Part shown: positions 50,180 to 59,313 of the stretch, piece after piece
Layout of the letters: each line of letters opens with the position of its first letter
How positions within the stretch are numbered: the stretch's first letter is position 1
Source: SIG603 sp964370635
GTDB lineage: Bacteria > Bacillota > Clostridia > Oscillospirales > Acutalibacteraceae
NCBI GenBank assembly: GCA_964370635.1
Contig: CAYJJU010000007.1
Coordinates: 44,677 to 108,676, forward strand
Length of the DNA: 64,000 nt
Direction: 5' to 3'
Notes under the pieces: generated by a model
The model's database searches: none
The model's input: only the letters and a program-made list of their open reading frames with translations
Told to the model about the DNA's origin: nothing
Translations under genes and position numbers: made by a program

Positions 50180-51793
50180 TTAGTATGCCAGTATATTTTC
50201 AATATCTTTCATAATTTCTTGACACCCTGATTTGTCAAGTGCATCTCTTACCGCTACAATAACTTCCTTACGTGTAAAGCCACCGTGAAAAAATATCGTG
50301 CTGTGCTCTGCTGAAATAGATAACACCGCACCTAGATCAAACCCAGATGCCTCTATATTCTCATTAATAAAATCTAAAGTATATATCACTTCTCCATGAA
50401 AATGTTCAAGTAAATTCTTATATGCTGGTGCAGATTGTTGTTTGACATTTTCTTTTATTTCTTTGTTTAGTTTATTATGGATTTCTAATTCAGCAAACTG
50501 TGAAACTTGAACATCCCGCCCGAACTCTTCATGAATTTCCGCCTTATTATTCATTTCATTATACATAGGTGTAGACAGATAGATATTGTTAAAATGATAG
50601 ATGTTCTGATACGTTAAATTTTGAAAAATAGCATTGCTTTCATCAAAAACAGGAACTACTCTGCGATGTTCATCTGTAGTATAGTGTGCATTTTCTACAC
50701 CATGTGTTAGATAATCATTCAAAGTTTTGTTTGTGAAAACTTTTGTTAAAAAATCCACACTTTCCTCTTTGTGCTCACTGTTTTTATTAATTCCTAAACC
50801 ACTTGATAAATCATAATCCAAGTATTTTTCTTCACTTGTAGGAATTAACACATAGTCCTCTTCATTTTCAGCAATTTCGCCATCTTCATTTAATAAATAA
50901 TCTCGTGCCTTGCTAACATACGGGGCGTATTCATTTAAATAAAGTATAAACCAGTCATCATAATTTACATTTTCAAAACTTACCTGATTTAGCAGTCCCT
51001 CATTTTTATATTTTTCCATTGTATCAAACAGCACTATATTTTCTTTCGTATCAAAATAATATGACACTTCCTGTGTTTCTCTGTCAATATAAAAAATATT
51101 CTCTATAGCAAAATAACCATCATTACTTGGAATTAAATCCTCGACTAAAATCGGTGTAATATTTTCTTTTTCTTTTATTTCTTTCAGCATATCGCTAAGT
51201 TCATTTAAAGGCACTTGTAAATCTTCTTTTGTTAAATTATATTTCTTCATCATGTCTTTGTTTACAATATACGATGGTGCTGTATTTATTGGGTAATGTG
51301 AATTTAGACCAAATATGTTTCCGTTGTTTGAAGCAATATCCCATCTATAATCCGGCATAGATGCCTTTAAAATTTTTCCATCTTCACTTTGTATATATTC
51401 TTCAAGATTCGTTGCATAATCAGATATCCTATCATCATGCATAGCCGATGTAAAAATGTAAAATATATCGGGCTTTGCACCACTGTCCAAATACGGAAAA
51501 AGCTTGTCCTCAAAACTTTCATCCCATTGTGTTTGTACGTAGTCAAATTCCACTTTATAATCTGTTCCAATTTCATAAAGGTATTTATTTATCGCCTTTG
51601 TTGTTAATTCATCAAAATTAACAAATGAAGGCAAACACACCGTAAGTGTTTTTTCCCTATCATCAATAAAGGCATCTATTTCCTCGGGTGTCGCTTTAAC
51701 ATAAGTAGTGTCATCTCCACTGTCTTGCACGCCACAAGAAATTAAATTTACAAGTATCACTGCAATCAGTGTTATACATATTATCTTTTTCAT
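50180..51793 (-). CDS. Array lipoprotein, solute-binding-like family, copy 5
   Basis: A 537-aa lipoprotein (LISCGV). ATG 51793 has GGAGGG 5 nt upstream, so I drop an upstream GTG at 51805. Family marks are DREKTLTVCLPS after the linker, KAINKYLYEIGTDYKVEF and SGAKPDIFYIF, which look like the first lobe of an extracellular solute-binding protein. No cognate importer permease is present. The first 145 bp are identical to the 53131 copy. A LytTR-type promoter is immediately upstream. Confidence 0.8.
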   Translation of the reverse strand: MKKIICITLIAVILVNLISCGVQDSGDDTTYVKATPEEIDAFIDDREKTLTVCLPSFVNFDELTTKAINKYLYEIGTDYKVEFDYVQTQWDESFEDKLFPYLDSGAKPDIFYIFTSAMHDDRISDYATNLEEYIQSEDGKILKASMPDYRWDIASNNGNIFGLNSHYPINTAPSYIVNKDMMKKYNLTKEDLQVPLNELSDMLKEIKEKENITPILVEDLIPSNDGYFAIENIFYIDRETQEVSYYFDTKENIVLFDTMEKYKNEGLLNQVSFENVNYDDWFILYLNEYAPYVSKARDYLLNEDGEIAENEEDYVLIPTSEEKYLDYDLSSGLGINKNSEHKEESVDFLTKVFTNKTLNDYLTHGVENAHYTTDEHRRVVPVFDESNAIFQNLTYQNIYHFNNIYLSTPMYNEMNNKAEIHEEFGRDVQVSQFAELEIHNKLNKEIKENVKQQSAPAYKNLLEHFHGEVIYTLDFINENIEASGFDLGAVLSISAEHSTIFFHGGFTRKEVIVAVRDALDKSGCQEIMKDIENILAY

Positions 51794-51819
51794 AATTCCC
51801 TCCACTATAATTAAAACAT
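51675..51819 (-). repeat. 145-bp perfect direct repeat, copy 1 (5' end of solute-binding-like gene)
   Basis: Identical base for base to 54638-54782. It covers the signal peptide, first ~35 codons and the ribosome site. Flanks diverge at once, so it marks a recent duplication or gene conversion edge. Confidence 0.9.
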
Positions 51820-51877
51820 CTTTTAGGCAAAAATCAATAGAAATTGCACGAAAGGTCGTTTTTTCGTCACGAACGGG
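51809..51877 (-). promoter_or_regulatory. Internal LytTR-type promoter
   Basis: On the minus strand CCCGTTCGT (51869-51877), 12 bp, ACCTTTCGT (51848-51856), 10 bp, TTGATT (51832-51837), 17 bp, TTAATT (51809-51814). The boxes fit the AgrA/LytTR consensus W[AC][AC]GTTN[AG][TG] at 8 of 9 positions each. The leader to the ATG is very short because the duplicated block starts at 51819. Confidence 0.7.
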
Positions 51878-51905
51878 AATTTTTATACATTTAAACTATA
51901 TAAAT

Positions 51906-51938
51906 TTATAACTGTGTACTAAATATAGTCTTATTCAT
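51906..51938 (-). pseudogene. 5' remnant of the small secreted protein gene
   Basis: Reads MNKTIFSTQL then stop. The first 14 bases match the start of the intact gene at 55189, and the upstream 92 bp are identical, so this is a truncated copy whose body has been replaced by the LytTR-type promoter region. Confidence 0.7.
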
Positions 51939-52016
51939 TTAATTTTATAGTATCTAACTCACTATCTCCGCCTCATAACTTTCTTTATATATGTCTTCTT
52001 TATTTACTTTTATTAT
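51925..52016 (-). repeat. 92-bp perfect direct repeat, copy 1
   Basis: Identical to 55176-55267. Covers the end of a Cys/His-motif lipoprotein gene, the gap and the start of the small secreted protein gene. Confidence 0.9.
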
Positions 52017-53144
52017 AAATGGTGAGTACTGCTCATACCCCTGCATACTTCCGTTTACACTTGATGATGCTATATAGATATAATCTTCATGACTGTGCCA
52101 CAGTGTGCTTGATATGCTCATATCTCCGTTTTGTGGCATGTAAATTTGACGCAATTCCCCATTTTCGTATAAGTGTATATTCGTCTCTCTTTCGTAAACT
52201 ATCACTTTATCTTCTACAGCTTCTACTGTATATGCCTCTTTTTCTAGTATGACACTCGTTTCGTTTGTTGTCATATTATAAGTGTGAAGCCCTCCGTCAA
52301 GATTATAAAACACTATATCATTTGATATAAATACGGGGTTTTCTATGTCTAAATCTATCTCTAATAATTCACTAAAATTTTCACTTTTCATAGTTTCCAG
52401 CGTATTAATGTCAACTCTTACGTATTCTACTATGACGTCCTCCATGATTTTATCTGCTTCTTCTTGAGTTTTATACTCCCATTCTATGGCTTCCTCAAAT
52501 CTATGGGTTTTAAATATTATTTTGCCATCATAAATGCCGTAGTTATCAATCACCGTTTGATTATAACCACTCACTAACTCGACTTCTCCGATGATTTCCT
52601 CCCGTACTAAATCATATCCCAAAAGTTTGACTTTGCCTTTTTGATATGAAAGCAGTTCCTCGTCTTCACCTGTGTCTTCTTCGTCTGTGTCTTCTACTAG
52701 AAAATACACGGCATTTTCACTGTAAATTCTCTCTTTTAAAAAATTACCACTAAATGAGTGCATCAGTCTTTCATTTTGCCTGTTCATATCACTTTCATAT
52801 AAATCTATATATTCACCCGAGGTTCTATGTTCTATGGCAAATGAAATGCGGTAAAATTTATCGCCTGCGGTAAAAAACTCGACTACATTGCCACGATATC
52901 CGCCACAGCTTTCATCACTGTGTGCGCATGATGGCAAAGCGCAAAACACCGTAGATTTTCCTGACTCATAATCCAAATACATAAAATTATCATTATAATT
53001 TTCTGTATATATTACACCCTCGTCAAGCTGTGCATAAAAGCCTATACTTATTGTCGCTTTATCAAATAAAACTTCTCCGCTTGCACCGTTACAAGCAGTG
53101 AGTGACAATATAAGTAAAACCGCAACTAATTTAATTTTCTTCAT
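51954..53144 (-). CDS. Array lipoprotein, Cys/His-motif family, copy 3
   Basis: A 396-aa lipoprotein (SLTACNG). ATG 53144 has GGGTG upstream, and it overlaps the previous gene by 14 nt. Motif FCALPSCAHSDESC at about residues 69-82. It is highly similar to the 48975 copy throughout, including YLDYESGKST, SFSGNFLKERIYS and the shared C-terminal 20 residues. Paired with the solute-binding-like gene before it. Confidence 0.82.
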   Translation of the reverse strand: MKKIKLVAVLLILSLTACNGASGEVLFDKATISIGFYAQLDEGVIYTENYNDNFMYLDYESGKSTVFCALPSCAHSDESCGGYRGNVVEFFTAGDKFYRISFAIEHRTSGEYIDLYESDMNRQNERLMHSFSGNFLKERIYSENAVYFLVEDTDEEDTGEDEELLSYQKGKVKLLGYDLVREEIIGEVELVSGYNQTVIDNYGIYDGKIIFKTHRFEEAIEWEYKTQEEADKIMEDVIVEYVRVDINTLETMKSENFSELLEIDLDIENPVFISNDIVFYNLDGGLHTYNMTTNETSVILEKEAYTVEAVEDKVIVYERETNIHLYENGELRQIYMPQNGDMSISSTLWHSHEDYIYIASSSVNGSMQGYEQYSPFIIKVNKEDIYKESYEAEIVS

Positions 53145-54756
53145 GATTTTCACCCATAATACTTTCAATATTGCTTATAAGCTCTTGGCAACCTGCCTTG
53201 TCTAGTGCCTCTCTTGCCTTTGTAACAATGTCTTCATTGGCAAATCCGCCAAAGAAGATCATACTATGCCCTGACAAAATGGATAAGACCACTCCTAAAC
53301 TAAGGTCTGTACGCTCTATTGTTTCATTAATTGAATCCAAAGGCTCTAGCTCTGTTTCATAGAAGTAATGTAAGAATTCATAGTAGGCAAGCGCCGATTG
53401 CTTTTTTATTTTTTCTGTAATTTCCTTATCCATTTTGTTATGAATTTCAAAGTCTACAAACTGAGAAACTTTAACATGTTCAGCCAAATCTTCATAAATC
53501 TCTGCCTTATTATCCATTTCATAATACATTACCGTGCTTAAATGAGCATTATTCAAAAACATTCTGTATGTATAAGTTAAATTTTCATATACAGCACTGC
53601 TTTCGTCATAAATTGGAAGTATTCGTCCATTGTCATCTCTTATGTAATGCGCGTTTTCAACACCATGCGACATATACTCATTTAAAGTTTTATCTGAAAA
53701 TACTTTTGTTAAAAAATCCAAACTCTCTTCTTTGTACCGGGCGTCTTTATTTACCGCTAATCCTGTAGACGTTGGATAATCTATGTATATTTCTTCACTT
53801 GTGGGAATTACTACATAGTCCTCTTCATTTTCTGCAACTTCCCCATCTTCATTTAACAAATAATCTCGTGCCTTGCTGATATACGGACCATAGTCGTTTA
53901 AATAAAACATAAACCAGTCATCATAATTTATATTTTCAAAACTTACCTGATTTAGCAGCCCCTCGTTTTTGTATTTTTCCATTGTGTCAAACAACACTAT
54001 ATTTTCTTTCGTATCAAAATAATATGACACTTCCAGCGTTTCTCTGTCAATATATAGTACGTTTTCCACTACATAATAACCGTCACTGCTTGGGCTTAAG
54101 TCTTCTACTAAAAACGGGGTAATATTCTCTTTTTCTTTAACCTCATTTAAAACATCATAAAGTTCATCTAAAGGCACCTGTAAATCTTCTTCTGAAAAGT
54201 CGTATTTTTCCATTAAGCTCTTGTTCACAATATAAGATGGCGCTGTATAAATGCGATAATAAGATTTAATTCCATACAACCCCCCTGTGCTTGAATTTGT
54301 CTCCCACACATACTCAGGAATTGACTCTCTTAAAGTTTTCCCCTCTTCACTTTGCAAGTATCCCTCAAGTTTCAAGGCATAATTTTCTATTCTCTCATCA
54401 TACATAGGTGATTCAAAAATGTAAAACATATCGGGTTTTGCACCGCTATCTAAATATGGAAATAGCAATCCTTCAAAACTTCCATCCCACGGACATTCTA
54501 AATACTCAAATTCGACTCTATAATCTGTTCCTAACTCATAAAGATATTTGTTTACCGCCTTTGTGTTAAGATCGTCAAGTGCTATATAAGACGGTAGACA
54601 TATTGTAATTGCTTTTTCTCTATCATCTACAAAGGCCTCTATTTCCTCGGGTGTCGCTTTAACATAAGTAGTGTCATCTCCACTGTCTTGCACGCCACAA
54701 GAAATTAAATTTACAAGTATCACTGCAATCAGTGTTATACATATTATCTTTTTCAT
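53131..54756 (-). CDS. Array lipoprotein, solute-binding-like family, copy 4
   Basis: A 541-aa lipoprotein (LISCGV). ATG 54756 with GGAGGG 5 nt before it. Same domain marks as the 50180 copy (DREKAITICLPS, KAVNKYLYELGTDYRVEF, KPDMFYIF). Shares long identical stretches such as ENIVLFDTMEKYKNEGLLNQ. The end has ALDKAGCQELISNIE. It follows the small secreted protein gene by 64 nt. Confidence 0.8.
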   Translation of the reverse strand: MKKIICITLIAVILVNLISCGVQDSGDDTTYVKATPEEIEAFVDDREKAITICLPSYIALDDLNTKAVNKYLYELGTDYRVEFEYLECPWDGSFEGLLFPYLDSGAKPDMFYIFESPMYDERIENYALKLEGYLQSEEGKTLRESIPEYVWETNSSTGGLYGIKSYYRIYTAPSYIVNKSLMEKYDFSEEDLQVPLDELYDVLNEVKEKENITPFLVEDLSPSSDGYYVVENVLYIDRETLEVSYYFDTKENIVLFDTMEKYKNEGLLNQVSFENINYDDWFMFYLNDYGPYISKARDYLLNEDGEVAENEEDYVVIPTSEEIYIDYPTSTGLAVNKDARYKEESLDFLTKVFSDKTLNEYMSHGVENAHYIRDDNGRILPIYDESSAVYENLTYTYRMFLNNAHLSTVMYYEMDNKAEIYEDLAEHVKVSQFVDFEIHNKMDKEITEKIKKQSALAYYEFLHYFYETELEPLDSINETIERTDLSLGVVLSILSGHSMIFFGGFANEDIVTKAREALDKAGCQELISNIESIMGENHEEN

Positions 54757-54782
54757 AATTCCCTCCACTATAATTAAAACAT
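54638..54782 (-). repeat. 145-bp perfect direct repeat, copy 2
   Basis: Partner of 51675-51819, at the same position in the gene at 54756. Confidence 0.9.
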
Positions 54783-54820
54783 GGCTTAAGTATATCTATT
54801 AAACTTCAAATGGCTTTAAT

Positions 54821-55189
54821 CTAAATAACGAGCCTCTTATAGTATCCTAGAGAAGATATAATATGTGCAGATTCAGCTCCGTAAAAACTTGTGCCCGTCG
54901 GCGCAGCTACAGTACGACTTGTACTTAAAGCATATCTAGTTGACCCAGCCGAACTGGATGTAATCGCAAGATTTTCAGGGTTACGTCCTCGACAAATTAC
55001 GTATACATAAACAGTCCCACCATCATATTGATCTACCCACGTTACACCCCTTGCTGAATTTCCTGTTCGACTTAACCCTGATCCACCATTTGTTCCGTTA
55101 AAACTAAAATTATGCGTAGCACCAGATACGGAAACACTAAGAACCGATACTAAAAATAAAAATGCAAATAATAAAATAGTCTTATTCAT
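54821..55189 (-). CDS. Small secreted Gly/Ser-rich protein
   Basis: A 122-aa protein with a signal peptide of about 23 residues (MNKTILLFAFLFLVSVLSVS then VSGA) and no lipobox. The ~99-residue mature part has FSFNGTNGGSGLSRTGNSA, DQYDGGTVYVYVICRGRNPE and ends LGYYKRLVI. I recognise no family. RTGNS-G---VD-YDGG-VYV is shared with the broken copy at 62686, so it defines a small local family. It could be a secreted effector, bacteriocin-like peptide or surface protein; none is proven. Confidence 0.72.
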   Translation of the reverse strand: MNKTILLFAFLFLVSVLSVSVSGATHNFSFNGTNGGSGLSRTGNSARGVTWVDQYDGGTVYVYVICRGRNPENLAITSSSAGSTRYALSTSRTVAAPTGTSFYGAESAHIISSLGYYKRLVI

Positions 55190-55267
55190 TTAATTTTATA
55201 GTATCTAACTCACTATCTCCGCCTCATAACTTTCTTTATATATGTCTTCTTTATTTACTTTTATTAT
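55176..55267 (-). repeat. 92-bp perfect direct repeat, copy 2
   Basis: Partner of 51925-52016. Here it joins the end of the 55205 lipoprotein gene to the intact small secreted protein gene. Confidence 0.9.
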
Positions 55268-56395
55268 GAATGGAATGTTTTGTTCGTACTTACCCTCGTC
55301 CCCTACTAAACTTGTTGAACCCATGTATATATAGCCGCCGTGTTCATGCCACAGCTTATACCCTCCGCCAATTACCCAGTCGCCACCGTTTGGCTCATAG
55401 ACTCTTTGCACCTCTTTACTTTGAGGGTTATATAAATACACTTCTTCATAATCCTCAAGGATTGAAAATATTATTTTATCTTCCGCCCAGCCAGAAACCC
55501 ATGCTTCTTGTTCAAATACCATGCTGTTCTCTTTTTTATTTCCGTCATATGCATATAAAGCCCCTTCAAAATTATGATAAATGGTATCATCGGCTAAAAA
55601 TTGGCAGTCTGTTATGGCAATATCGACTTCAAGTATATCTTCTATAGTGTCAGCTTTTCTTACATCTAAAGTATCTGTATCTATCGCTACAAATTCATCT
55701 ATTCTATCTTCCGTTATACTGTCATAATCCTCTAAATTGTTCCAATCTACCGCCTCTTCATAATATGAGCTTACTAAAATCATTTTGTCATTATATATTC
55801 CGAATATAGTGTTAACTTCTGCCGAATAACCCTGTGTAATTACAGTTTCACCCAGCACCTTACCCTCTTTTAAATCATAGCCGACCACCGTTACTTCCTT
55901 CATATTTTCTATCGCTTGTGGGTCTTCACTTTCAATGTCATTTGTAAAAGTCATGTAAACTGCATTTTTATAATAAAACCTTATTGCGCTATTTATCCCC
56001 TCAAACGACGCTACTATCTTTTCGTTTTGCCTATTCAAATCACTTTGATATAAATCGGTTTGATTATAGTTTATAATCGAGCTTTTAAGATAATAAAACT
56101 TATCACCGCCTATAAAAAACGCACTCATATCCCCTATCGAACCTTGACATGAAGCGTCGCTGTGTGTGCATGACGGCAGTGCGCAAAATGCCGTAAATTC
56201 TCCTGATTCATAATCTAAATAATTTAAATTAGTATTGTCATGTGCGACATATACCGCACCTTCTCCCATGTCAAACGCAACCATGCCAAATTCTTTGCGA
56301 GATTTTTCAAATAAATATTCACCCATGTCATTTTGACACGATGTAAGGCTTAAAGCCAAAATTATAATTAATACAAGTGATAATATTTTTTTCAT
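55205..56395 (-). CDS. Array lipoprotein, Cys/His-motif family, copy 2
   Basis: A 396-aa lipoprotein (SLTSCQN, Cys 20). Motif FCALPSCTHSDASC with C71, C76, H78 and C83. More diverged from the 48975 and 51954 copies, but with the identical 20-residue end IIKVNKEDIYKESYEAEIVS. Starts 4 nt after the 56400 gene and precedes the small secreted protein by 15 nt. Confidence 0.82.
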   Translation of the reverse strand: MKKILSLVLIIILALSLTSCQNDMGEYLFEKSRKEFGMVAFDMGEGAVYVAHDNTNLNYLDYESGEFTAFCALPSCTHSDASCQGSIGDMSAFFIGGDKFYYLKSSIINYNQTDLYQSDLNRQNEKIVASFEGINSAIRFYYKNAVYMTFTNDIESEDPQAIENMKEVTVVGYDLKEGKVLGETVITQGYSAEVNTIFGIYNDKMILVSSYYEEAVDWNNLEDYDSITEDRIDEFVAIDTDTLDVRKADTIEDILEVDIAITDCQFLADDTIYHNFEGALYAYDGNKKENSMVFEQEAWVSGWAEDKIIFSILEDYEEVYLYNPQSKEVQRVYEPNGGDWVIGGGYKLWHEHGGYIYMGSTSLVGDEGKYEQNIPFIIKVNKEDIYKESYEAEIVS

Positions 56396-56399
56396 ACTG

Positions 56400-58061
56400 C
56401 TACCTCAAAACATTGCTTTCATCAAGAATTTTTTGCATTTCCTCTATTATTTCTTTACCACCTGCTGTGTCAAAACCTTTTCTTATTGCAGCCTCTATTT
56501 CTTCAAAACTAAGTATATCTGTTGCATCACCTAATATTCTATCAACAAATCCTGAAATCGTATTTATGTTCATTAAGGCACTTCCATGGTCAAGGCCTCC
56601 GACATAAGACTCATACATATCCTCCCACACTTCAGGCGAAAAAGTTTTAATCACTTCTTTTACTGCTTCATAAGTTTGTTCATTCACTTTTTCTAAAAGC
56701 TTTTCATCAAGCAAACGGCTAATTGGAATTTCACCATATGGAGTAATAACGGCTTTTGCTTCAAGCTCTTTTAAAATCTCGGTTTTATTTGTAAATTCAT
56801 CTCTCTGTGGAAGTGCAAGGTAAGTATTTGAATAAAAATAGTTTGGATTTGTTCTTAATAAAATACCATCAATACCTTTTTCTTCATAACTAAAAACCAC
56901 TCTTCCCTGTTCATCTAAAACATAGTTTGCATTCTCTACCCCATAAATAAACAAATTCACAAGTTTCTCGTCTGACATATATTTTGTTAAAAAATCTAGG
57001 CTTTCTTCCATATTCTCTGTGTTTTTGCTCACGCACATCCCATTTGTGATATTTGAATCATAATACACCTTGTCATCAACCGCTATCACAACATAATCTT
57101 CATTATTTTTAGCAATTTCACCTTCGTCGTTTAAAAGCAAAGTATTGTGTATTTCTTTTTCGGGTGAATAGCTGGAATTTGCTAGCACAAACCAATTTCT
57201 TATAGGTTCAGTCGTAGCACTTAAATCAACTACCATGTCTTCATCTACTAAATTATATATGGTCTTTAAATATGAAACATTTTCTTCTACATCTAAAAAA
57301 TATTTCACTTTTCCACTTTCTCTGTCCACAAGAAAACTACTATAAATTGTATAGTCGCCTCCATAATTATAGCCTATACCACCATGTACAAGAGGCCTGA
57401 AATTTTCTTTTTCATAAACTTTTTTTATCATGTCATAAATATCTTCAAGTGGAGCTTTAAAATCTTCTTCCTTAAAAGAATATTTTTCCATCAAATCCTT
57501 ACTGACTATGTATGAAGCAGATGTTTCCACATTATACAGTGAGGAGGTGCCATATATATTTCCCTCATATTTTAAGGCTTCCCATACATAATCCGGAACA
57601 GAATTTTTAAGCGCTTTTCCATTCTCGCTTTCCAGATAGTCATTGAGAACTAGCGCATGCTCCGGAATTTTTTCCTCATACCCCGGATTTCCCCATGCGT
57701 AAAATAAATCTATCTTCTCACCGCTTTCTAATAATTCATACATGGCATCGGTATAGACTTCTACTTCTCCAATTTCTCCCTCGTCTAAATACTGAAATTC
57801 AATCTTATAGTCTGCACCCATTTCGTACAAATATTTGTTTATCGCCTTTAAAGAAAGTTCATCAGTTTTCATATATGTAGGAGAAACAATATTCAAAGTT
57901 TTTTCTCTGTCGTCGACAAAATTTATAATAGCATCTATTTCGTCCTCACTATTTGTCACATCACCGCCTGTCGGCAAAATTTCACTTTCTTCCTGTGGCG
58001 TTTGAGTACATCCGACTAAAAAGAGCAAGGCGATTATAGTTATAAGTAAATTTTTTTTCAT
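56400..58061 (-). CDS. Array lipoprotein, solute-binding-like family, copy 3
   Basis: A 553-aa lipoprotein (FLVGCTQ). Marks: VDDREKTLNIVSPTYMKTDE, KAINKYLYEMGADYKIEFQY, SGEKIDLFYAWG. The end is diverged (FDTAGGKEIIEEMQKILDE). More distant from the two duplicated copies downstream. Confidence 0.8.
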   Translation of the reverse strand: MKKNLLITIIALLFLVGCTQTPQEESEILPTGGDVTNSEDEIDAIINFVDDREKTLNIVSPTYMKTDELSLKAINKYLYEMGADYKIEFQYLDEGEIGEVEVYTDAMYELLESGEKIDLFYAWGNPGYEEKIPEHALVLNDYLESENGKALKNSVPDYVWEALKYEGNIYGTSSLYNVETSASYIVSKDLMEKYSFKEEDFKAPLEDIYDMIKKVYEKENFRPLVHGGIGYNYGGDYTIYSSFLVDRESGKVKYFLDVEENVSYLKTIYNLVDEDMVVDLSATTEPIRNWFVLANSSYSPEKEIHNTLLLNDEGEIAKNNEDYVVIAVDDKVYYDSNITNGMCVSKNTENMEESLDFLTKYMSDEKLVNLFIYGVENANYVLDEQGRVVFSYEEKGIDGILLRTNPNYFYSNTYLALPQRDEFTNKTEILKELEAKAVITPYGEIPISRLLDEKLLEKVNEQTYEAVKEVIKTFSPEVWEDMYESYVGGLDHGSALMNINTISGFVDRILGDATDILSFEEIEAAIRKGFDTAGGKEIIEEMQKILDESNVLR

Positions 58062-58095
58062 TTTAATTTCCCCTTTTCACTACTTATTATAGCAT

Positions 58096-59301
58096 CTAGC
58101 TCACAACCTCCGCCTCGTAACTTTCTTTATATATGTCTTCTTTATTTACTTTTATTATGAATGGTGAACCCTTACCGTACTCTCCCTCGTCTTCTGCTAT
58201 ATTTGCAGAGCCCATGTAGATATGCTCGTCATACTCATGCCACAGTAGATATCCACCGCCGAGTAGCCAGTCGCCATCTTTTGGTGCATATATTTTTTCC
58301 ACCTCTTTGCTTACAGGGTCAAAGAGATAATTTTGCGTATGCTGGGGATAGTCTATAAATATCACTTTATCCCCGGCTTTTCCAAATCCTGTCCCAGGCA
58401 TTTCAAGTATGACTTCATTTTCATTTTTAGCTATGTCATATGCATTTAGCTTCTCATCTTTATTGTAAAATAAAATTCCGTCTGATATATACTGTGGGTC
58501 GGGTGCATCTATGTCGATTTTAAGTAGCTCTGAAACACTGTTACCTTTTTCAACTTCCATGCTATTCATGTCGACCGATGCATACTCATATATTCTCTTT
58601 CCACTAATTTCTTCAACTTCCTCCTCTGATAGCTCTCCCCATTCTATCGCTTCTTCAAATCGTGTGGTAATATAAATTATTTTGCCCTCATGTATTCCTA
58701 AAACTTTACTTACTTCAGCATCGTATCCACTTACTATCACGCCTTCGCCCAAAACTTTGTTTCCCTTTAGGTCATAGCCCATTATGATGTGTTCTTGTGG
58801 AACTGCTAGTGAAGTCAAGTCCTCACTTTCCAGTGTTCTTGCAAAATACATATATACTGCATTTTCATGATAAACTATCTCAGAGCGCAAATCGCCCTCA
58901 AAGCTTGCAATAACTTTTTCGTTTTGCCTGTTCATATCACTTTGATATAAATCAAGCTTGGCTGTCGCAGAAGTAGTGGTTAAGGAGTACTGCATATGGT
59001 AAAAACTATCTCCGGCAACAAAATAATTTACCATATTATCAAAATTTGCAGGACAACTTGCGTCTGTGTGCGTACACGAGGGAAGCGAACAAAACACAGT
59101 CGACTCTCCGGACTCAAAGTCTACATACCCAATATTCGGATTTTCATTTTCTATATAAAGCACACCTTCATCAAATGCAAAGCTTCTCAAAGTAAGCCCT
59201 ATCGCCGTTTCTTCAAATAAATAACCCGACCCAGCTCCTTGACAGGATACTAAACTAAATGAAATTAGTACTATTAAAATAAATGCAAATAATTTTTTCA
59301 T
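58096..59301 (-). CDS. Array lipoprotein, Cys/His-motif family, copy 1
   Basis: A 401-aa lipoprotein (SLVSCQG). Motif FCSLPSCTHTDASC at about residues 71-84; here the last Cys is followed by PANFDN. Same end IIKVNKEDIYKESYEAEVVS. It follows the 59314 gene after 12 nt. Confidence 0.82.
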   Translation of the reverse strand: MKKLFAFILIVLISFSLVSCQGAGSGYLFEETAIGLTLRSFAFDEGVLYIENENPNIGYVDFESGESTVFCSLPSCTHTDASCPANFDNMVNYFVAGDSFYHMQYSLTTTSATAKLDLYQSDMNRQNEKVIASFEGDLRSEIVYHENAVYMYFARTLESEDLTSLAVPQEHIIMGYDLKGNKVLGEGVIVSGYDAEVSKVLGIHEGKIIYITTRFEEAIEWGELSEEEVEEISGKRIYEYASVDMNSMEVEKGNSVSELLKIDIDAPDPQYISDGILFYNKDEKLNAYDIAKNENEVILEMPGTGFGKAGDKVIFIDYPQHTQNYLFDPVSKEVEKIYAPKDGDWLLGGGYLLWHEYDEHIYMGSANIAEDEGEYGKGSPFIIKVNKEDIYKESYEAEVVS

Positions 59302-59313
59302 AAGCTACCTCCA

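Noticed and set aside
51906..51938. The 10-codon MNKTIFSTQL frame as a functional leader peptide
   Set aside because: It is the start of the duplicated small secreted protein gene cut at a recombination joint, so I treat it as a remnant.
51675..54782. CRISPR-like array suggested by exact repeats
   Set aside because: The repeats are 145 and 92 bp, occur twice each and contain coding sequence; they are gene duplications. I saw no CRISPR array in the window.
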